From NCBI RefSeq assembly GCF_030867145.1, contig NC_134419.1, positions 2,046,001 through 2,110,000 of the forward strand: a stretch of DNA of 64,000 nt, in the 5' to 3' direction. The position numbers and the translations under genes are program-made. This document shows positions 57,488-64,000 of this stretch, one piece after another. The first letter of the stretch is position 1, and every line of letters starts with the position of its first letter. Below the pieces are notes generated by a model that did no database searches, was not told the origin of the DNA, and worked only from the letters and a program-made list of their open reading frames with translations. The DNA comes from Opisthocomus hoazin. Taxonomy: Eukaryota; Chordata; Aves; Opisthocomiformes; Opisthocomidae.

Positions 57488-57864
57488 CCTGTTCAGCCTG
57501 GAGAAGAGAAGGCTGAGAGGGGACCTTAGAAATGCCTCTAAATATCTGCAGGGTGGGGGTCAGGAGGACGGAGCCAGACTCTTTCCAGTGGTGCCCAGCG
57601 ACAGGACAAGGGGCAACGGGCACAAACTGGAGCAGAGGAAGCTCCAGCTGAACCCGAGGAAGAACTTCTTCCCTCTGAGGGTGATGGAGCCCTGGCCCAG
57701 GCTGCCCAGGGAGGCTGTGGAGTCTCCTTCTCTGGAGATATTCCAGCCCCGCCTGGCCGCGGTGCTGTGCAGCCGGCTCTGGGTGACCCTGCTTGGGCAG
57801 GGGGTTGGGCTGGGTGACCCCCAGAGGGCCCTTCCAACCCCTACCATTCTGTGATTCTATGACA
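57488..57864 (+). mobile_element. CR1 LINE, 5'-truncated
   Basis: GTTCAGCCTGGAGAAGAGAA to CCATTCTGTGATTCTATGAC. Confidence 0.94.
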
Positions 57865-58932
57865 AATACATATTCTGTTCAAATTTACTCAGTTATCTTT
57901 AATAGCTCCTTAAATGTTACCTAAAACATTTAAGAACTAATATTAAATTTCGTCTGCATAGACAGCAATAAGCCTGACAAATTCATCAAGCTGATGCTCA
58001 GCTCTTTTGAACTCTGCTACAGCAAAATAACAAAGTTAACTTCTGGGTTGCACTGTTAGCGACATTTGGGGCAGCAAAAACTTGAATATTAACTGGCAAT
58101 CAAGTTCAAATGCAGCAGTGTTACCTATTCTGTAACACCATAAAGAATGAAGCATGAGCACCAGGTAACGAATACACGCAATTACCTCACAAGTGACGCT
58201 GAAGCCACATACACGTGTACTACAGCTACATTTCCCTCGGCAGACTAATCAAAAGTTCATTGCTGATATGCAAGTAGAAATACATATTCTGTTCATAAGT
58301 CGCATTTATTCCCACAATGCAGATATACAGTTACACGAAAAATATTCAAAGACTGCATGAAAACCGAAGTTTTGAATACACAAGGTTTAGAAACCCCAAA
58401 GTTCAAATTCTTTGAGAACAGCAGCTCATCAGCTAAAATATTTTCTAAGACCCACGGCTGAAGTGTTGAAGTCTCAAGAAGGGACTGCGGCAGCCGTTGA
58501 ATAAACCCTCCGGCGAGCTAAGCTACTTGATGGCCTGGAGAAAATGGCAAAGAACATCCTTTACTCAAAAGAGCTCGTGTCTCTTCATGAACAGGTATTT
58601 CAGTGGAGGCCTTACAGTTCCGGCCTGTCCCTCTCTCCCTGCGTTGTGTCTCAAAATAACCTAAGTGTCAGAGAATGGCTTGCCTTATTTTTACCTTAAA
58701 AGCAACGTATTGAAGCAAGAAGAAACAAAAATTAACTGCTCCTGCCCCTCATTTAATGGCTTTACACATGAACACTTCTCTAGCCAAAACTCCAGTGACA
58801 TCCAAGCCCTTCTGCACATGAAATGGCAGCTTCTACAGATTTTTTTTTTTATTAATTTGCTTGCTAAATGAGAAAATTCTTGTATTTCCAGAACACAAAG
58901 ATCAACTGCAGTGTTTCAGCTGACAGATCTTC

Positions 58933-58980
58933 TACTAGATGACCCACAGAGGTCCCTTCCAACCCCTACCATTCTGTGTA
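58933..58980 (+). mobile_element. CR1 3' end remnant
   Basis: CTACTAGATGACCCACAGAG to CCATTCTGTG, only 48 bp. Confidence 0.75.
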
Positions 58981-59089
58981 CGTCTAAGCCTTGAAACCAC
59001 CACCTTAGCAAAGGTGCCCTGGCTTGGCCATTGCCTTCCCAGACTTGATTCCACCCAAGAGTTTATAAAGACAACGTTTCCTCACCATG

Positions 59090-59272
59090 AGGGCAGCCAA
59101 CATCACAACAGGTTGCCCAGTCTGCTTCCTGGGAGGTTTCCAAGACCAGACTGGAGGCAGCCCTGAGCAAGCTGGTCTGACACCAGAGCAGACCCTGCTG
59201 TGGGCAGAAGGTTGGACCAGAGACCTCCCGAGGTCCCTTCCACCCCAAATCACCGCATAATCCCGAGTTTTG
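59090..59272 (+). mobile_element. old CR1 3' fragment
   Basis: ACAGGTTGCCCAGTCTGCTT through GGTTGGACCAGAGACCTCCC to a decayed tail. Confidence 0.7.
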
Positions 59273-60079
59273 AGATCTTGCAGCTAGCCCTGAAAAACTA
59301 CTTATTTGTTCACTTCCCTCTCCCTCCCTGCTTCTTCTGAGAAAACTATTGAGTAAGGTTTGGTTCTATTTACTACTATGTAATAAAAAAAAAACAGAAC
59401 TAAAAAAATTCAGCCTTAGCTTTTTTTTGAGAAACTGCCTAATGGGTTTTGGAGTGCTTAACTGGCAGGAACTGCAGGTTGGGTGTTAAGGCAGCTGACT
59501 CAGTCCTGTATCAATCCACCTAAATCTCTTCACCAGGAGCAGAGTGGAAAGGGAAAGCCGACCATTTCACAGGGGATATTGTTAATGTCGATCTTTCCCA
59601 GGTTTGATTTGCACCACGGCTCCCTAGATCTGCAGCAGCACACCCGAAGGGGAGCCAACTGCAGACTTCAGTAGCCTTTTTCAGTCAGTTTTGCCAGTGA
59701 AGCCACTGTATCACCTGGGGACATCTTCAATATGGTAAACACTAGCAGCAGCTGCTACTTTACAAAAAGAAAAAACAAAAAAAAGCAGTGATTTAGGGGA
59801 ACACAGAAGGCTGTAGGATGTCGGGTGATGACTCTCCCCGGAGTGATGTAACTACCTTTCTCCAGCCTGCTGTCTGCTCCACACTTCTGTCAGAGGTTGG
59901 CATCCCGCAGCAGCAGCAACAAAACGCAGGTGCACCCAAAGCCAACCTGTACGAACTTACAGACTTCCAAAGAGTGACGCTGCCACGCTTTCCTTCCCAC
60001 CACGCTTGCTGTAGGAGGAGTAGCCTTCAGCAAGAGGATAATGACACGAGACTGTCAGGACAGCCTCCGATCAAACAGC

Positions 60080-60832
60080 ATGGCAGGGGTTGGCAGGGCC
60101 CTCTGTGGGTCACCCAGCCCAACCCCCTGCCCAAGCAGGGTCACCCAGAGCCGGCTGCACAGGACCGCGTCCAGGCGGGGCTGGAATATCTCCAGAGAAG
60201 GAGACTCCACAGCCTCCCTGGGCAGCCTGGGCCAGGGCTCCGTCACCCTCAGAGGGAAGAAGTTCTTCCTCAGGTTCAGCTGGAACTTCCCATGCTCCAG
60301 TTTGTGCCCATTGCCCCTTGTCCTGTCACTGGGCACCACTGGAAAGAGTCTGGCCCCGTCCTCCTGACCCCCACCCTGCAGATATTTATGGGCATTTCTA
60401 AGGTCCCCTCTCAGCCTTCTCTTCTCCAGGCTGAACAAGCCCAGCTCCCTCAGCCTCTCCTCGTAGGAGAGATGCTCCAGTCCCCTCCTCATCCTCACAG
60501 CTCTCCACTGGACTCTCTCCAGTAGCTCCTCATCTTTCTTGAACTGGGGAGCCCAGCACTGGACCCAGCACTGCAGATGGGGCCTCCCCAGGGCAGAGTA
60601 GAGGGGGAGGAGAACCTCCCTCGCCCTGCTGCCCACACTCCTCTTGATGCACCCCAGGATCCCATTGGCCTTCTTGGCACCCAGGGCACGCTGCTGGCTC
60701 ATGGTCACCCTGTCGTCCCCCAGCACTCCCAGTCCCTCTCCGCAGAGCTGCTCTCCAGCAGGTCAGCCCCAGCCTGTACTGGTGCCTGGGGTTGTTCCTC
60801 CCCAGGTGCAGGACCCTGCAGAATCACACATT
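60080..60832 (-). mobile_element. CR1 LINE, longest intact 3' half
   Basis: GCATGGCAGGGGTTGGCAGG to CAGGTGCAGGACCCTGCAGA. A minus-strand frame (60055-60726, 223 codons) is open through the ORF2 C-terminus ([20 protein letters not shown]). The usual GATTCTGTG tail is missing at the left end. Confidence 0.95.
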
Positions 60833-63800
60833 CTGTGTGATTCTGTGTGTGATAATGACCTGAGACTGTTAGGGCAGCCTCTGATCGCCCCGCAGATCTC
60901 TGAACCAGAGGGCCTACCTCCCTCGCCAGCCTGATCACTCACCCCCACGGTGGGCAGAGACCCCTGCAAGAGGTACTGAGGAGCAGATGTAGCTCCATTT
61001 CCCAGGGCTCCAAGCCACCAGAAGCGACAGCACCCTTCAGGGCGGTAAAAGCAGCTTCTGTCCAAGGGCTCACGACCGTGCTGCTGCTGACTCATCCGCT
61101 GATATCACACACTAGCTTAGCGTGTTTACCATAAAGTGGAACCGATCCTCATTCTCCTTGGAGCAGAGTAGATGACTGGAACCAGGAACCACCAGTTGCA
61201 TCCCAGGGCAGTCATCCCTGCTCAAGAACCAATGTGCAGTGATCTACCTAAAGGACCGAGGCGTCAGAAAAACGAGACTGATGCTGCAGGGCTAACTGAG
61301 GAAGGCTGCTAGCAGAGGGGGAAGGCCTTGGTTGATGGGACATTACACTCACTAGAACTTCACCAAGAGAACTTCCATTTTCAGGAGCGTTACAAAGCAC
61401 AACCACAACAGTTAATCAGAATACCATCTCTATCTTATCCGAAGCACACACTTTCAACTAGACATTTTCTAACTACTTATTTTTCATTTCTATTGCAAAG
61501 GCCAGCATCAACCTCAACTTCTTTTAATATTCTGAAATTTCTTGCTAAGAAAAATTGGAAGTCTAGGGCGTGATGATATCCTACTGCAGGAGTTCAGATG
61601 CAGCCCGATACAGTCACAAGCCAAGCACCACAAGCAAACATTCTCCTGCACAATTTGTGACATCAATGGATTAGTAGTGAAATATTAATACAGACCGGGG
61701 CTTCTAGCCAGGAAAAAGCTCAAAAAGAAACTGAACTTTCCAAAAATTCTACTGTTTACGTAAACTCCCCCCCACTGTATTATAAAGCACTCTAAACCCC
61801 AAGCAGTAAGCCCATAAATACTAATATTCTGTCACACACATGAAAGTCTTCTAGTACGACAGAACTCTCCCCGCCTTCTCCAAGATTAGAAACGCAGAAC
61901 GCTAAATGCTATTGTTTTCCCTTCAATAGCTTGTCAGAAAAACCGAGGGAAGACAACCAGTGACTATAACCAACCACTCTGGAGTTTACAAGGAAGCGAG
62001 AAAACTGGATTTCCAGATCTACATTAGGTTCACCCATACCTCAGAGAAGTATTCTACAAAAACTGCTCCAAAATGCAACAAACAAAAAAGGCAATTAGTT
62101 AAAGCTAAGATCAAATGAGCAAAAAATAATCATTGTGCTCAATAGGCTGGACTGATGTGAAGCACCAATTTTAATCACGATTCAGATCAGTCAGCAGGAA
62201 ACCTTGATTTAATCTATTTCGACCTTATTCTGCATCCAGGCGTTACTCAGAAGCTCTGTCCTCCCCGACTGTTAAAATATCTCAATTTGCAACCACATTA
62301 GTGATCGCGTTAACTTTACTACTGCTTCCTACAGGGGAGACCATTACGCATTTATGCATATTGTTTTAAAGTAATAGCATAGTTTAATAAAAATACAAAT
62401 ATTAAGAATGTAGAAAAGGTTATTAGATCACGTATTTCTTAAACATTGTGTCCTGAGGTTGCTTCAAGCTGCATATGAAAACTAGAATTCAGTTACATTC
62501 ACAAAATTTAAAACTGAAAGCAGCATAACATTCGGGGAAAAGGAAGATTTTACCGGATATTATGAATTTAAAGATGACTTCTTCAAGCACTGCCACACAG
62601 TGTAAATAAACTGGTTTACGGGTCAACATAACTAAACTTTCAGAAATCCAAACAAGATTAAAGCCCGTCTGAGTCAGCTCAACCACGCACTGACGGCAGC
62701 AGAGAAGCGCTCCTGCTCCTCCCCAAGACACGCGCGCGCCTGCGTCTCCCCACACCGCCCGACGCCCTAGAACGCCAATCCACAGTTTTCCCCCCACAGA
62801 AATCCACGCTGCAGAAGGGAAAACCTAATTTCTTCTCCCAGCAGCTCGGAAAGCTAAATAACCTCACTGAGGGGCGAGAAACACCAGGAGCTGGCACGAA
62901 GGTGCCCAACCGCCCGCTCCAGAGCTGGGAGAAACCGGGCGGCATTTTTCAGCCCCAGTAACGGCGCCTGGCTTCCCGCTGTCGGAGTCCAGGCTGCGCG
63001 AGGCAAGGCTACCCCGGCTGAGGGGAAGCCGAGCCAATCTGGTGGCTTGGCGTTTTCGGGAGGAGGAGTATGATGTCCTCCTGCTGATGCCCACGACTGG
63101 TTCCGCTGCCCCGTGCCACCCCTCACACCAGCCCCAGCCTCTGCGGGATCGTTCCCTGAGCCGATAGAACCAGTTACCCTGCGGGAAGCTTTTCACTTTA
63201 AGCTCACGAGCCGAAGCAACCCACAGCAGACGGTCAGGGAGCATCTACGCAAAAGCAGCAGAAGGAGCAGCATCTCCCCTTTCAGGCCATTAGACCACCT
63301 CAGCTGCTGGCCATCCCCCCTCAACCCATCATTAAAATCAGCTCGAAATTTAAACCGAGTTATGCCAATCAAGATCCGGGATACCATGTCCCTAACTCTC
63401 CCACCCCACCTCCGACTAAACACGACCACCCTCTTTCCCACCCAGCAGCCCTGGTACTTCTCTTAGTCTCCAGTGAGTTAACCAGAAAAAAACCAACCAA
63501 ACAAACAAAAAAACCCCAAGCCTCATCATTTTCCCCACTAGCTTTGCCCGTTCGGTATCCTGGCAAGTGCCTGTTGCAACCTGCCTGGGGCATCCTACCA
63601 CGGAGCAAAACAAAGTAACGGCAGGAATCCAGCACTTCTGGGGACTGCAGAGGGTATTTCGCTGCCTCTCTTTTCAACACGAAAGTCTGACCCCAGCTCT
63701 TCAAGTTTTTGGAATCAGAAGATCTCATTCTCACTTGCATTTTATTCAAACATTATAATGGACAAACAAACAAATACCATTCTCTTTCAACTACTAATCA

Positions 63801-64000
63801 AGCTTTTAAGTAAAAAAAAAAAAACAAACCCTTTTCTTCTCAACAAACGTTAAAACATTTGTATTTGCAAAAAAATATGTATGTATCAGCATTCACTCCA
63901 CCACAAAGACTAAATAAGCAGCTTAATGCATGATATGGTAATATCCACAAAGCCAGAGCTCATCTTAAGTTAGAGATGTTTTCTTTCAGATTTATGACTA
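60833..64000. other. upstream of MIER1, no coding exon recognised
   Basis: AT-rich except for the CpG-rich stretch at 62.7-63.2 kb. A/C-rich simple sequence lies at about 63,482-63,520, and A runs near 63,812. Confidence 0.45.
62690..63200 (-). promoter_or_regulatory. CpG-rich stretch, candidate MIER1 promoter or first-exon island
   Basis: CpG density rises sharply here, about 35 CpGs in 500 bp by eye, including CACGCGCGCGCC near 62,731. The surrounding AT-rich DNA has few. It lies about 16 kb upstream of the first recognised MIER1 coding exon, where a vertebrate promoter island is expected. I could not find an ATGGCGGAG-like start with a donor site, so the assignment rests on position and composition. 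Confidence 0.3.

Overview
The window is vertebrate nuclear DNA and almost certainly avian. About 30 copies or fragments of the CR1 LINE, many ending in the bird-type 3' tail (ATTCTGTG repeated), fill roughly 11 kb by my boundaries. Both genes match vertebrate proteins exon by exon. The species cannot be named from the sequence. The CR1 load seems high for a bird, which fits lineages known for heavy CR1 expansion, but that is a weak inference.

Layout. (1) 1-9.0 kb: no gene that I can support. It holds a 51-bp G-rich minisatellite (1-1520), a 33-bp minisatellite (5070-5760), a GGCAT/GGCAC array (5995-6662), a C-rich array (8300-9015) and CR1 pieces. (2) 9,228-19,174, plus strand: complete SLC35D1, the ER UDP-glucuronate/UDP-GalNAc transporter, in 12 coding exons totalling 355 codons plus stop, with GT/AG at every junction. 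Its 3' UTR runs to a poly(A) signal at 20,890. Its introns hold further arrays: C-rich in intron 1, TATAGG-type in intron 7, TTAG-type in intron 10. (3) 24,785-47,036, minus strand: MIER1, an ELM2-SANT transcriptional corepressor that recruits HDAC1/2, in 12 coding exons totalling 510 codons plus stop. The exon with the initiator codon was not found. (4) 47-64 kb: probably the long first intron and 5' flank of MIER1. It is rich in CR1, with a nested insertion near 54.7 kb and a CpG-rich stretch near 62.7-63.2 kb that may be a promoter.

The genes are tail to tail, as in the human SLC35D1/MIER1 neighbourhood, with about 1.1 kb between the inferred 3' ends. They share no pathway: one moves nucleotide sugars into the ER for glycosaminoglycan synthesis and glucuronidation, the other represses transcription in the nucleus. 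The sharpest contrast is in DNA type. The SLC35D1 side is GC-rich, has very short introns and is about one third tandem array up to 17.3 kb. The MIER1 side is AT-rich with long introns and no minisatellite that I can see.

I found no undescribed multigene system. The best leads are structural: stacked minisatellites around and inside SLC35D1, a promoter built of repeated GC-box units, inverted CR1 pairs flanking exons of both genes, and nested or clustered CR1 insertions.
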